Shown piece by piece: positions 54,926-64,000 of a stretch of 64,000 nucleotides of DNA. Within the stretch, counting starts at the first letter, position 1, and each line of letters opens with the position of its first letter. Source of the stretch: Thozetella sp. PMI_491 (lineage: Eukaryota > Ascomycota > Sordariomycetes > Chaetosphaeriales > Chaetosphaeriaceae); NCBI GenBank assembly GCA_021432635.1, contig MU270024.1:806001-870000 (forward strand). The letters are read 5' to 3'. Both the position numbers and the translations under genes were made by a program. The notes under the pieces were generated by a model. It was given only the letters and a program-made list of their open reading frames with translations, did not search any database and had not been told where the DNA came from.

Positions 54926-55267
54926 ATGGCTGATGGGATATGCCATGAAGTAGGATGTGGCAAGACGCCAGGGCGATTCAAAAGGGGGGGTACAAAGATC
55001 CCCTGCATAATATGCGTCCTACACGCCGAAGCTCTCCATTTAGCTACCCATGGCACGGCACTGGCCACACGCGAGCATAAAGCGAAACGCTGTGAGGAGG
55101 CGGGGCTTCCGCCTTCTCAGCAGACTCGTCCGTCTGTTAATCCCAACCAGCTCCGGATTCGCAGGGCAAGCTCCACTGGTCGCGATGCCCAATTCGTAGC
55201 CGCTGCGTGGGATTCAACGCCGCCGTGCACGGCCCCCAGCGGCAACGGGAATGGGTATGGCAATTAG
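54926..55267 (+). CDS. Hypothetical Cys-rich protein
   Basis: 113 codons from ATG 54926. The N-terminal half has CHEVGCG and, 19 residues later, a CIIC pair followed by H, suggestive of a small zinc ribbon; the rest is polar with a Gly/Asn-rich end. It is divergent from the prolyl-hydroxylase-like gene with 125 bases between the two starts. Open frame and start context are acceptable, but length and family evidence are poor; chance ORF is a real alternative. Confidence 0.3.
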   Translation: MADGICHEVGCGKTPGRFKRGGTKIPCIICVLHAEALHLATHGTALATREHKAKRCEEAGLPPSQQTRPSVNPNQLRIRRASSTGRDAQFVAAAWDSTPPCTAPSGNGNGYGN

Positions 55268-55557
55268 CCTTTCTCGGGGAGAGAGGGGTTTCACAAAGAA
55301 CTCTCGAAAATTCTCCGAATGTCAGAAGAGTAGAGGCAATGCGATGCAACAGTTGCCCCCTTCTGGTAGCTTAACTCGATGATCTAGTTGATAGCAATAT
55401 AGCCATTTTTTCTGAGCCGGAGCAGCAGTGAACCGCGATGCACAGGCGGATAATCTTGTCGAACGACAGGGAATCAAGAGCAAGACGAATAAGGCAGGTT
55501 CACTTCCCTTTTCCTTAGCCCTCGCCTCTCCGGTTCCCGGCACCTAGGCGCCAGAAA

Positions 55558-57918
55558 TTATGGCCTACTCCCAAAAGTAGGAAAGAGGTCCAGAGCCGAG
55601 CTTTCATCCACCAAGTTCCCAAAAAACAGGTCCGGCTCGACAACATACTCCCAATTGAAGAAGGCGGCCTTTTCCCTGCCGGCGATAGCGGTGCTGGCGT
55701 TGCTATCAAAGCCAGGCGTGCTGCTGCTGGGAGCGTTCTCCTCCCGCGCAAAACCGGCATCTTGCCCCGCATAATCAAACCCGTCTTCATGCGGAACGCG
55801 GATGCACTTGGACGATAGCGAGCCGACGATCTCGGTGAAGTCACTGGATATCTGGACGAGGCGTTTCATGGTCTTGTTGCCGGGCCCGGTCTTAAGGATT
55901 TGCTGCATCTGCTGGACCATCTTCTGCAGCCTCTGGTGCTGCTGGCTATCCGCCGTCCTCGTTTGGTCTAGCAGGTATAGAGACAGCACCAAGTTGCATT
56001 GATAGGTAAAGACGCCGTCGAGCCAGAGACACGCGTCGTACTGATCCTTGTTCCACAGGCAGAGGATGAGTGTCCAAGCTTCGGTAGCGGCTGTGAAACA
56101 GACGTCCTTGAATTTCAAGACTCTGTCGCTGATAGCAGACGACCCCGTAGCATGTGACACATACAAAGCTTTCAGAAGGAATGGCCGAGAGAGCAAGATT
56201 CGGGTGTACTGGTATCGTACGTGCAGCATGACGAGCTGGCGGAAGTGGCTCGGATAGATCTGGTCCTGCTGCATACTGTCGAACGCGAGGAAAGGCGGGA
56301 GATCCTGTTTCCAGCTGTCGAGATCTCGTAGCAGCCCGCTACAAGCGTCTAAATCGGGAAGGCCGTCATAATCATTGGATGGGCTTAGGCTCTGGTCGAC
56401 TTGAGTCTCGCAGATCTTGCCAATGATGCGTGCCAGAGAGATGTCATGCGCTAGCAACCCCAGTGGCCGGTAAAAGCCTTGATCGAGAATCGATTCGTTC
56501 GGCACCTCTACCAGAATCTCGATGCCTCCCACTGCGCTCGCGCGCCCAAAGAGCGAACTGGTATACTGCTCAAAAACGAATAAAGAACACCACACCTGCT
56601 TCCGAAGCTCCCTGTCGGTCGTCGATAGGTGGATGTTGGATCGCCGTAACGCGTTCTCGCCCCGGTGAAGGCCTATTCCTATACCCATGCGAACGGCAGC
56701 ACCGCTTAGGATCCATGCCGCATTCCTCTCGTTAGCGAAGCTGAAATATACGGCGAGCAGCGTCATGGCAGCCACGCTCTGAAGAGTAGCTGACAGCATG
56801 AGCTGGGACATTTCAGACAGCGCGTCGCTCACAAGCCGCTCAGTCATGGATGCCAGCCGATCGGTTTCATCCTGGGCTTTCGGTCCTGGTGAAGAGATAC
56901 GCCACTCGCAGCCAAGAGCTACCACGAGCCGGAAACAAACCGCCCAGCCGGCATCCACTTCCCTGGTCTCGTTCATGCGCAACCGGTCGAGCATGGCCTG
57001 AAATGAGGGCCGGTGGAAGAGCATAATATTGGGGTGTACATGGGCGAAGAATAAGTCCACGAGTTGCTCCGTCTCGTCTTCCGTAGGTAAGACTTCGAGT
57101 AGCCTGGCTAGGCGAGCAGAACCTTTCCTCGTCGGTTGCTGTGCATCAAAAGACACCCCAGGTCGCTGTGGATAGCTGGAGAGACAAAATTGTGGCTCCT
57201 CGCCGTGCCCCTCTACCATGGTACGGGCGTAAGGGTCCTGGATAAAGTGATCCCGGAGTCGCTGCTGTTTGTCCGGCAGCCTCTCTGTGTTATACCCGGG
57301 GCCCAGTGCAAGCAACTCTCGCATCTTGCGCACGTATGCCATTGAACTCGAGGGTCCAAAGTACGACAGCGTACCGGACGAGTTTGTCAGCATGCGCTCA
57401 TACGAGCTGCCCGCGGCTTCTGACGCCGGAGGCTCTTGTGGGAGTGACGAAGCAGCGCCCGGGACTGGCAGAGAAGCGCCGAACTGGGGAACAGATCCGC
57501 CTCCATTAAATTCGATTTCGGTCCCGGGGGTCGTGGATTCTAGCGGTAAGTGGTCATGCGGATCAGGCGAGCTGCCGACGTCCACGGCCCGGGATAGCCT
57601 CAGGAGTTCATCGGTGTCGTCGATAGAGATATTCGGGAGCAGCTTTCCGAGCAGGTCCTCGATGACACGATACCGCGCGTGGTGATCGTCCGCCGGAGCC
57701 TGGCCGCGAGGCTTTCGAGGGATGGTCGAGATGCACTCGACATTGTTCTCCCGGCACAGCTTGCACTCGCCCGCTGAAGAGTCCCGCACACATTTCCGGC
57801 GGCGGACCTTGCAGAAATCGCAGCTGAGGGCCGCACGCTTCCTCAGCTGGTCAGGAACGCGCCGTTGCCGCCTCCTGAACGACGGCAGAGCTGGGATAGA
57901 CACGCAGTCATCTTCCAT
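55558..57918 (-). CDS. Zn2Cys6 transcription factor with fungal middle homology region
   Basis: Single exon, 786 residues. The binuclear zinc cluster is complete at C33, C36, C43, C52, C55 and C62 (C-x2-C-x6-C-x8-C-x2-C-x6-C), with the basic RRRK loop, followed by a linker with PRKPRG. The fungal-specific transcription factor domain spans roughly 270-560: VDLFFAHVHPNIMLFHRPSF, then RLVVALGCEWR, then ISLARIIGKICETQ further on. It ends in an acidic/aromatic tail suitable for activation. It sits at the edge of, and on the same strand as, the lactonase-like gene of a catabolic cluster, which suggests that it is the pathway activator. No nonsense codons or introns. Its own promoter (57919-58344) lacks the TGCGAwTCGCA motif. 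Confidence 0.88.
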   Translation of the reverse strand: MEDDCVSIPALPSFRRRQRRVPDQLRKRAALSCDFCKVRRRKCVRDSSAGECKLCRENNVECISTIPRKPRGQAPADDHHARYRVIEDLLGKLLPNISIDDTDELLRLSRAVDVGSSPDPHDHLPLESTTPGTEIEFNGGGSVPQFGASLPVPGAASSLPQEPPASEAAGSSYERMLTNSSGTLSYFGPSSSMAYVRKMRELLALGPGYNTERLPDKQQRLRDHFIQDPYARTMVEGHGEEPQFCLSSYPQRPGVSFDAQQPTRKGSARLARLLEVLPTEDETEQLVDLFFAHVHPNIMLFHRPSFQAMLDRLRMNETREVDAGWAVCFRLVVALGCEWRISSPGPKAQDETDRLASMTERLVSDALSEMSQLMLSATLQSVAAMTLLAVYFSFANERNAAWILSGAAVRMGIGIGLHRGENALRRSNIHLSTTDRELRKQVWCSLFVFEQYTSSLFGRASAVGGIEILVEVPNESILDQGFYRPLGLLAHDISLARIIGKICETQVDQSLSPSNDYDGLPDLDACSGLLRDLDSWKQDLPPFLAFDSMQQDQIYPSHFRQLVMLHVRYQYTRILLSRPFLLKALYVSHATGSSAISDRVLKFKDVCFTAATEAWTLILCLWNKDQYDACLWLDGVFTYQCNLVLSLYLLDQTRTADSQQHQRLQKMVQQMQQILKTGPGNKTMKRLVQISSDFTEIVGSLSSKCIRVPHEDGFDYAGQDAGFAREENAPSSSTPGFDSNASTAIAGREKAAFFNWEYVVEPDLFFGNLVDESSALDLFPTFGSRP

Positions 57919-58344
57919 TACGCTCTGTTGGTAGGATTGACATCTGCTAGGTGGAGTTGGTTCGGAGATGGGTAAGACCTGTCAGGATTTGGAGGTCGCG
58001 AAGCTGGGGTAGAAGCTGTCGACGGCGGGGGCGACGGCTCTCGTCCGGGCAATCTCCGTCCTCTCCAACTCCGACGTGCTTCAGATCTAAAAGTACGCCA
58101 AATTTGTAGCGCGTTGTGCTGGCTTTAGCTCCGCACTAAGCCGCCACCTCTCGACTAGCAGTCGTCACGGGTCAGGCGGCACCGAGCCGCCTGCACAAAA
58201 CAAGGGTTGCGATCAACCCTTGAGCATCAGTAGGTCATCGTGGGTGTCGGATATTTCCAGAGTTTGTCTCAGAAGTCTTTTGTGCCCTTTAGAGATGGCC
58301 CGTACTGCCTCTTAGCTATATAGGGGAAAGGCGGAGCTACAGCT
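57919..58344. other. Promoter region of the Zn2Cys6 gene and 3' end of the hydrolase
   Basis: About 425 bases, no coding signal; GC-rich near the regulator with several isolated CGG/CCG triplets. Confidence 0.5.
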
Positions 58345-59163
58345 TCACGATTGGAAAAACTCTAGCATAATCTTGTTGAAGCCCCTAGGATCGTGGAAAG
58401 GCGGCAGGTGGCCGACGTCCTTCATGAGGATGTATTTGGAGCCGGGAATCTTCTTGGCCACGTGGGCGAGTATTTCTACCGGCCCGATCGCGCTATCGTT
58501 TTCTCCAGCAAATACCATAACCTCCTCTTGCTGAATCTCCTCCAGACCTGGCTCGTAATCATAGCTCATTATGCCATTGGCGCACGCGTTGTAGCCCGTC
58601 AGCTTACAAGTTCGAACCTGCTCGAGCATCTGCTGACGAGTCGCCGCGGGACAAGGTTCGGGGAACCACCTGGCAACAGTCGCTTGAGCGAGGCTCTCTA
58701 CGCCATCTGACTCAAACTGGGCCATCCTCGACTTCCAGAGGGGCTTTGCGAAGTCAAGGCTCTTCATTCCCGGCGCATCGCAAGACATGACCTTGGTCAG
58801 GACCCCAGGGTACATCTGCGCATAACGTAGCGCCAGGACGCCGCCCATGCTGCACCCTATGATTCCGAAGGGCCTCCGGCCCGGCGTAACTTTCTCGACG
58901 AGCGTATGGATATGCCGGGTGAAGTCGTCAAAGTGGTAGAGCTTTTCGGCCGCATCGCGGGTCTCAAAATCGGTCTTGTTGTGCCCGACATGGTCGTATC
59001 GCAGGGTGCTGAAACCGGCAGCATGCAGCACCGGCACTGTGTCATCCCACATGTGGTGATTAGCCATGAGGGCATGGCTAAGGACGACCAGTGGCTTGGT
59101 TTTATCGCCCTCATGCTTGACAAAAAAGCTTATGGAGTCGAACGAGATAGACTGGCCTTCCAT
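58345..59163 (-). CDS. Alpha/beta hydrolase, 3-oxoadipate enol-lactonase-like
   Basis: The only suitable ATG is at 59163 (MEGQSISFDSISFF), giving 272 residues, the size of PcaD-type enol-lactonases. Visible landmarks: LVVLSHALMANHHMWDD with the oxyanion region, the YDHVGHNKT turn, the nucleophile elbow GCSMGG (Ser105), acid Asp about 223 (FAGENDS), and His about 252 (DVGHLPPFHD). In the beta-ketoadipate pathway this fold opens 3-oxoadipate enol-lactone. The neighbouring decarboxylase-like gene, divergent across a 441-bp promoter, is the other lower-pathway type. Substrate is inferred from context; a carbon-carbon hydrolase of an aromatic meta-pathway is an alternative. Confidence 0.82.
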   Translation of the reverse strand: MEGQSISFDSISFFVKHEGDKTKPLVVLSHALMANHHMWDDTVPVLHAAGFSTLRYDHVGHNKTDFETRDAAEKLYHFDDFTRHIHTLVEKVTPGRRPFGIIGCSMGGVLALRYAQMYPGVLTKVMSCDAPGMKSLDFAKPLWKSRMAQFESDGVESLAQATVARWFPEPCPAATRQQMLEQVRTCKLTGYNACANGIMSYDYEPGLEEIQQEEVMVFAGENDSAIGPVEILAHVAKKIPGSKYILMKDVGHLPPFHDPRGFNKIMLEFFQS

Positions 59164-59259
59164 GACTGCAATGGCCAAGAATGGCTTCTGTAAACTGTGT
59201 GCTGATGAGCCAGCATCTCGTTTTTGACCCGATCTCCTCGCTGCTCAAGTACCATAGCG

Positions 59260-59270
59260 TGCGAATCGCA
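59260..59270. promoter_or_regulatory. Palindromic TGCGAATCGCA site, divergent promoter
   Basis: An 11-bp near-perfect palindrome, 97 bases upstream of the hydrolase ATG and 335 bases upstream of the decarboxylase-like ATG. The same site recurs (reverse complement) in the promoter of the monooxygenase. A shared cis-element of the cluster is inferred; the binding protein is unknown. Confidence 0.5.
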
Positions 59271-59362
59271 GCGTCACACCCTTCTCTGAGGGGTACCCAT
59301 TCCCCTGTCTGAGTATGCTGACCGACCCAGAACACGGTGGAGTAGAGGCGGTTGGTTGACAT

Positions 59363-59374
59363 CCGCCCTAGCGG
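59363..59374. promoter_or_regulatory. CCG-N6-CGG everted repeat
   Basis: Everted CCG/CGG triplets six bases apart in the shared promoter; Zn2Cys6 dimers bind such paired triplets. Candidate site for the regulator encoded at 55558-57918, by type only; triplets of this kind occur often by chance. Confidence 0.3.
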
Positions 59375-59604
59375 AAGACTGCATGTCAATTACCCGCACC
59401 CCGCCCTTCCCCCACGGCGGCGTCCCTGGCTGCGTCGAAGCCAAGTTCCCCGCATAAGGGCTGTCGTGAGGAGAATGAGGGGGAGGGGTAATATTTGGAG
59501 TAGATCATAATGCCTCTCTCCATCGCTACCGCACTCTGTTTACAACGCCTTCCACCCGCCAACCACTCTGCCTCCTTTCCCATTGTCTCCCAGCCGACGC
59601 CAAC

Positions 59605-60051
59605 ATGAGTACCGATCCTAACCTCGACGCACTTCACAAACAGCTCTTCGATGCCGGCCTCGCCATGCGCCGCAGCGTCGTTGGCGACGTGTACGTGGAC
59701 CGCGCCCTCGCTAACGGGTCTACTGAGTTTTCCAAGCCGGGCCAGGAGCTCGTGACAGAGTGGTGCTGGGGCTATGCCTGGACGCGACCCGGCCTCGAGA
59801 AAAAGCAGCGTAGCCTTCTGAACATCGGCATGCTTATGGCCCTCAACCGCGCACCCGAGCTGGCCGTTCACGTCCGGGGCGCAAGGAACAACGGCTTAAC
59901 TGAGGTGGAGATCCGGGAGGCCATCCTGCACTGCACCATCTACTGCGGTGTGCCTGCTGGCGTAGAGGCCATGAAGACGGCCGAGAAGGTTCTTGACGAG
60001 ATGGCGGAGAAAGGCGAGATGGCCAGGGAACTGGGGCAGAAGTCGTCATAA
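59605..60051 (+). CDS. Carboxymuconolactone decarboxylase-like protein
   Basis: Single exon, 148 residues, ATG 59605 in good context (caacATGAGT). The all-helical CMD/AhpD fold is clear: FDAGLAMRRSVVGDVYVDRA at the front, KKQRSLLNIGMLMALNR, LTEVEIREAILHCTIYCGVPA, with the HCTIYCG proton-relay region, and EAMKTAEKVLDEM. Length and order match bacterial PcaC (4-carboxymuconolactone decarboxylase) rather than the larger fungal ring-opening enzymes. It would convert a carboxymuconolactone to the enol-lactone, the substrate of the hydrolase encoded next door. Other CMD proteins act as dehydratases or peroxidases, so the reaction is inferred. Confidence 0.85.
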   Translation: MSTDPNLDALHKQLFDAGLAMRRSVVGDVYVDRALANGSTEFSKPGQELVTEWCWGYAWTRPGLEKKQRSLLNIGMLMALNRAPELAVHVRGARNNGLTEVEIREAILHCTIYCGVPAGVEAMKTAEKVLDEMAEKGEMARELGQKSS

Positions 60052-60277
60052 AGTGGGCTTTCACGTGGTTCCAGTCATACTCCCAAGCCGATGGTCAGAA
60101 CCGAACTCGGCGAGGTCGTAGAGAGCTCTACCTGATGGGGTCCTTATTCCGCAATCTACTTCTCCATCATAGACAATTAAATGGCTCTAAACTTTAAGAC
60201 GCCAATATTCCTAGGCAACATGCTTTGCTAGTATTTTCGCTGACTGTGACCCAAGTGGAAGTGAAGCTACCGTAGAG

Positions 60278-60357
60278 GCGAATCGTAGACAAATCTAAGG
60301 CATATGATACTGCGATTCGCAGCGCTACAACATGACATACTTTGTCCCCGATTCGCA
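60278..60357. promoter_or_regulatory. Three TGCGAwTCGCA-type sites upstream of the monooxygenase
   Basis: Within 80 bases: a half-matching GCGAATCG at 60278-60285, a full TGCGATTCGCA at 60311-60321, and CGATTCGCA at 60349-60357. They lie 225-305 bases before the ATG at 60582. The full copy is the reverse complement of the site in the hydrolase/decarboxylase promoter, and both extend to GCG on one side. Confidence 0.5.
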
Positions 60358-60581
60358 GTGGAGAACTGCGCCCTTCCGGGAGGAGGGAATTGATTGGATG
60401 GAAGCCAACACCCGCCGTTGCTGGCCCTCGACACGCGAACAACGCAGCAGCAACATAAAAGTCTTGGTTAGAGACTGATCAAAGTGGCTTCATGTCGCAG
60501 AGCTATGAGACTAGCGCCTGAGATTCACAGGATATTTTGTCGTATATTGTTGCATGCATCTTGACGCACTAAGCTACTACT

Positions 60582-62017
60582 ATGAAGAGCCTGCGAGTTA
60601 TTATTGTAGGAGGGGGGATTGGGGGCCTCCAAACCGCACTTGCCTTGGGAGCAGACGGCCATACGGTGACTGTATTCGAGGGCGCGAAGGAATTTCTCGA
60701 AGTAAGATGCAAACTACGCAGAATTTTGTATTCTCGCTTCCTCGTCTAAATGCTAAAACTTGTCAGGTTGGCGCCGGCATTCGTGTGCCGCCAAACTCGT
60801 CTCGCCTAAGCCTTAGCTGGGGCGTCGACTTTAGTTCGATCAAAAAAGAAATCTCTTTGGGCAACCGGTTTGTGGAATGGAAGGGCAACATCCTTGCCGA
60901 CTGCCCCTTCGGCGATGTGCAGGAGAAATACGGTTCGCCTTATTATTTCCTGCACAGAGCGGATCTCATCAAGGTGTTGGTAGACGCCGTCGCGAAGAAC
61001 GACAATGTGACCCTGTGGATGAATAGTTGGGTGAGCGACTACGACTTTGACGCCCCGGCGGTGATACTATCTTCGGGGGAGCGGTTCGATGCCGACCTCG
61101 TCATCGGTGCAGACGGTATCAAGTCGGCGGTCCGTAATACGATCAACGGGGCGCCGCTCGAGCCCCAAGATACGGGGGACGTGGCATACCGCATTCTCGT
61201 TCCCGCTGGGCCCCTGCTGGCTGACCCCGCAACTCGCCACCTCGTAGAGCAGCCCTGGGCGGTGCACTGGATGGGCCCCGAGGCGCATGCTGTGGGGTAC
61301 CCCTTGCGCGGCGGGGAGCTGTACAACGTCATCATCGACATCACGCACGACACGGATGTGGGCAAGCCCGTCGGAGAGGACGAGTGGCGCACACAGGGCG
61401 ACAACGCGGAGCTGGTGAAGCGCTTCGCGGGATGGTGCGAGCCCGTGCGCAAGCTCTGCGGGCTGACAGGCACGTACCTTAAGTGGAAGCTGGCCGACTT
61501 CGACCAGATGCGACGGTGGGTGCATCCCGGCGGCAAGGTAGCCGTGCTGGGCGACGCCTGCCACCCGATGATGCCATACATGGCCCAAGGCGCCGCACAG
61601 GCGACCGAGGACGCGGCCACGCTACAGGCAGCGCTGCGCTCCCACGATAACCTCGGAGAGGCCCTCCGCGCCTACGAGAAACAGCGGCTTCCGCGCGCGG
61701 CGTATGTGGCTCGCAACACTCGCATCCTGCAGGAGTGGCTGCACCTCTATGACGGCCCGGAGCAGGAGCGCCGGGACGAGCTGATGAAGCACGACGCCAA
61801 GGAGAATCCTGTTTACTGGGCATACTCAAAGCGAAGAGATTGGCTGTTCGGGTACAACGCACAGGAGCTCGAAGCCAGCGAGGAGTTCAAGGCTCCCGAG
61901 CTGGCAGGGCTACCGGCCGACAACGCTAGGATCTACAATGGCCGGATCGGTGATACCCTTCTGCGTAAGGAGTTTAGAGCCCTGCGAACCTACGATGCCG
62001 ATATTATAGCACGATAG
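60582..62017 (+). CDS. FAD-dependent aromatic monooxygenase (salicylate/6-hydroxynicotinate hydroxylase type)
   Basis: Exons 60582-60701 and 60767-62017 (65-base GT-AG intron) give 456 residues. The earlier in-frame ATGs are rejected because the Rossmann motif starts at 60582. Landmarks in order: VIIVGGGIGG (residues 7-15) for ADP binding, VGAGIRVPPNSSRL after the intron, the DG motif in DLVIGADGIKSAVR, and the second FAD motif GDACHPMMPYMAQGAAQATEDA. These are class A flavoprotein hydroxylases that hydroxylate or oxidatively decarboxylate aromatic acids with NAD(P)H and oxygen. High GC and clean coding. Convergent with the JEN permease, 3' ends 482 bases apart. Substrate not fixed by sequence; a hydroxybenzoate or salicylate-like acid is likely from context. 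Confidence 0.9.
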
Positions 62018-62499
62018 TACAGTATATTAGTATTTTAGAAATGAGATTTTATCATCCGCCATATTAAGCAATCCCGAAATATGGTTGTCGATTGAAAGAT
62101 TAACCATTGGCATATAGTACTAGTCTCTTGCATGGTGAACACATGCTACTAAAACGGGTGAGCTTGGCTAAACTCATTGACCAGTGGTGTACGTGATGCT
62201 TGCTTTTCTCTAGGCTATTTATAGAAATCAGTCGTAGAACTAATCATCATCAACGTAGAATGGTTCGTTAATAGGTCTACCCAGGCAAACCGGCACTTTA
62301 CCGATAATACATTGTAGCTGAAGATCACGTTTACCATACTGCGAAACGATCTTGTAGCATTCCAATGGTGGTTGGAGAACGAAAATAAGATGGAAAGATA
62401 CACTACGGAAAATTACAATTTCTGTCACTCTTCTCTCTACTCCTGCTGCTCGACGACGGTTCTCTGACCAACAGTCAGCAAGCGATGGCGAGCCCCAAC
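62018..62499. other. Spacer between convergent monooxygenase and permease
   Basis: AT-rich 3' flanks, no gene. Two 62-codon minus frames overlap here without family character. Confidence 0.6.
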
Positions 62500-64000
62500 T
62501 TAGACCGTCTCCTCGGCCCTCACAACTGCCTTCTCGTCCTCGCCATCGCTTTCGCCGGCATGCCTTTCCATGTTGTGCAGGTGGCCGTGCGTCGCCTCGA
62601 CCACGTCCGCGTCATGGTCCACGTCGAGATCACGACCGCGGTGCTCGGGCCCAAGTAGGGTCAGGAGGATAAGGAACGCGTACACGGCACCCAGGAAGAT
62701 GCAAATGACTTTGCCGTAGTTGTAGCGCTTGACCACAGCGCTGCCCTCTTGAATCGAGGGCAGCGGGTACCGCTCACCGAGTTTGGCCTCGATGGTGGAC
62801 GAGGCCGACGAGGCTAGGTTACCGAGCTGGTAAGCCGTGCCGACAACGAAGGTGCGCAGGGAGCCAGGCGCCAGCTCCATCAGGTGCACGGGGACCACAC
62901 CAAAAGCGCCCTGTACGCAGAACTGCTCGAAGAAGGCGGCGGCGATGACGGCCTGCGATGAGACGAAGGTGTACGGGTACAGCAGGGCGGCGCCCAGCAA
63001 GCACACGACGATGATGCTGAGGCGCCGGCCAAAGATCTGCGAGCAGTACCCAACCGACGTGCCGCCGGCCATGGCCCCCAGGTTCGCCACAACCTGCGTC
63101 ACGGTCACCATGTTGGGGGTGAATTGGAACTGGTTGGTGAGCATGGTGGGATAGAGGTCCTGAGACCCGTGGGCCATGAAGTTGAAACCAGCCAGCAGGA
63201 AGATTAGGTATATGAGCAGCAGCCAGTGCCGCTTAATGACAACTTTGCACTCTGACAGGAACGAGGCTGTGATGCTGGACTGGTGGTGGCGTAGCTCCTG
63301 GCGCGCCCGGAAGGCCTGCGTTTCCGGAAGACAGAGGCGAAATATGATGAAGAGGACTGGCGGGCAGGCACCGAACCAGAAGAGTGGCCGCCAGCCATGC
63401 GAGGTGGTGTTAACAAGGGCCCGAGCGAACGCGGTGGTAAGAAGATATCCGAAGGTGTAGCCTTGCTGTAAGATTCCGGACATTATACCTCGCGCGTTAG
63501 GAGGACAGTCCTCGAGGGCGGTAGCGGTGGCATTGCCGTACAGGCCGCCCATAGCGATGCCAAAAAGGGCGCGAACGGCGAGGAATTGCTCATACGTCTG
63601 ACAGAACCCGGTGCCAAGCTCCAAGACGGTAAACAAAATGTTGTTGACGATGAAAGGCCTAGATGCGGGCAAGGTAAGCGAAGGCTAGTAAAAGGCATGA
63701 CGCGGGTGCGTCGATGGGTGCTTAACATACCACTTGCGCCCGTATCGGTCAGCTGCGATGCCGAAGACGACTGAGCCAAATGAGCGAAACATCAAGACAA
63801 GGGTGATGCCCCAGGTGATGTCGGTGATGCTCTTGCCAAAATCTGCGGCCAGGTCGCTCACGGTCAGAGAGACAGTGAAAAAGTCAAAGGCGTCCCAGGT
63901 CCAGGCGAAGAAGGCGACCATGAAAAACAACCACTGCTGCGTATTTAGGGTGGCCATTAGCTTCAGAGGATTAGCTGTCTTGGCCATTGGAGGTTTCAGC
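62500..64000 (-). CDS. JEN-type carboxylate:proton symporter (MFS), 5' end beyond the window
   Basis: Exons from the window edge to 63731, and 63658-62500, with a 72-base GT-AG intron. The family signature is very clear: AFFAWTWDAFDFFTVSLTV in span 1, FGKSITDITWGITLVLMFRS, then ADRYGRKW joined across the intron to PFIVNNILFTVLELGTGFCQ, GLYGNATATALEDCP, ILQQGYTFGYLLTTAFARAL and FWFGACPPVL. JEN1/JEN2 permeases import mono- or dicarboxylic acids (lactate, pyruvate, succinate) with protons. The ATG at 63987 is preceded in frame by LKPP, which in relatives precedes this methionine, so the true start lies past 64000. Here it may supply a ring-cleavage or organic acid to the adjacent pathway; its promoter is not in view. 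Confidence 0.92.

Noticed and set aside
61039-61862. Long minus-strand frames over the monooxygenase
   Set aside because: Antisense shadows caused by high GC in a well-supported plus-strand gene.

Overview
The window is from a filamentous ascomycete (Pezizomycotina, probably a Sordariomycete). The genes have short introns of about 46-90 bases with GT-AG or GC-AG ends. The gene content also fits: HET-domain proteins, a Zn2Cys6 regulator, a GH28 pectinase, DAL5-type and JEN-type transporters, and F-box and ankyrin proteins. No rRNA, convincing tRNA, CRISPR array or viral element was seen.

Layout. 1-8.5 kb: a decayed Tc1/mariner transposase, a spliced membrane protein, a truncated SGNH esterase beside a 628-bp long-TIR MITE, a small secreted protein and an eight-span membrane protein. 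8.5-13.4 kb: mostly relic DNA and a single-exon HET protein. 13.4-35.2 kb: a dispersed array of six paralogous genes sharing an atypical double zinc finger followed by a conserved W-x-IW-x3-FPG-x3-P block. One of the six is fused to an N-terminal HET domain. A frameshifted member of another fungal family and unrecognised coding remnants lie between them. 35.2-46.7 kb: an NTF2-like protein, an intact five-exon endopolygalacturonase, an F-box protein, a DAL5-type transporter lacking its N-terminus, and a P450 heme-region relic. 46.8-54.8 kb: an ankyrin-HET fusion, a disrupted secreted protein gene, a FAD-oxidase tail relic and a prolyl-4-hydroxylase-like gene. 55.5-64 kb: a compact catabolic cluster with a Zn2Cys6 activator, an enol-lactonase-like hydrolase, a carboxymuconolactone-decarboxylase-like protein, a FAD aromatic monooxygenase and a JEN carboxylate permease that runs off the window edge.

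How the genes may work together. The last five genes look like one aromatic-acid pathway: import, ring hydroxylation, then beta-ketoadipate-like lower steps. Their promoters share an 11-bp palindrome, TGCGAwTCGCA. The zinc-finger array, with one member joined to a HET domain and two other HET genes in the window, suggests an accessory non-self-recognition locus. The fusion and clustering are read from the sequence; the function is inference. Intact genes alternating with broken ones gives the window the look of a fast-turnover (accessory or subtelomeric) region.
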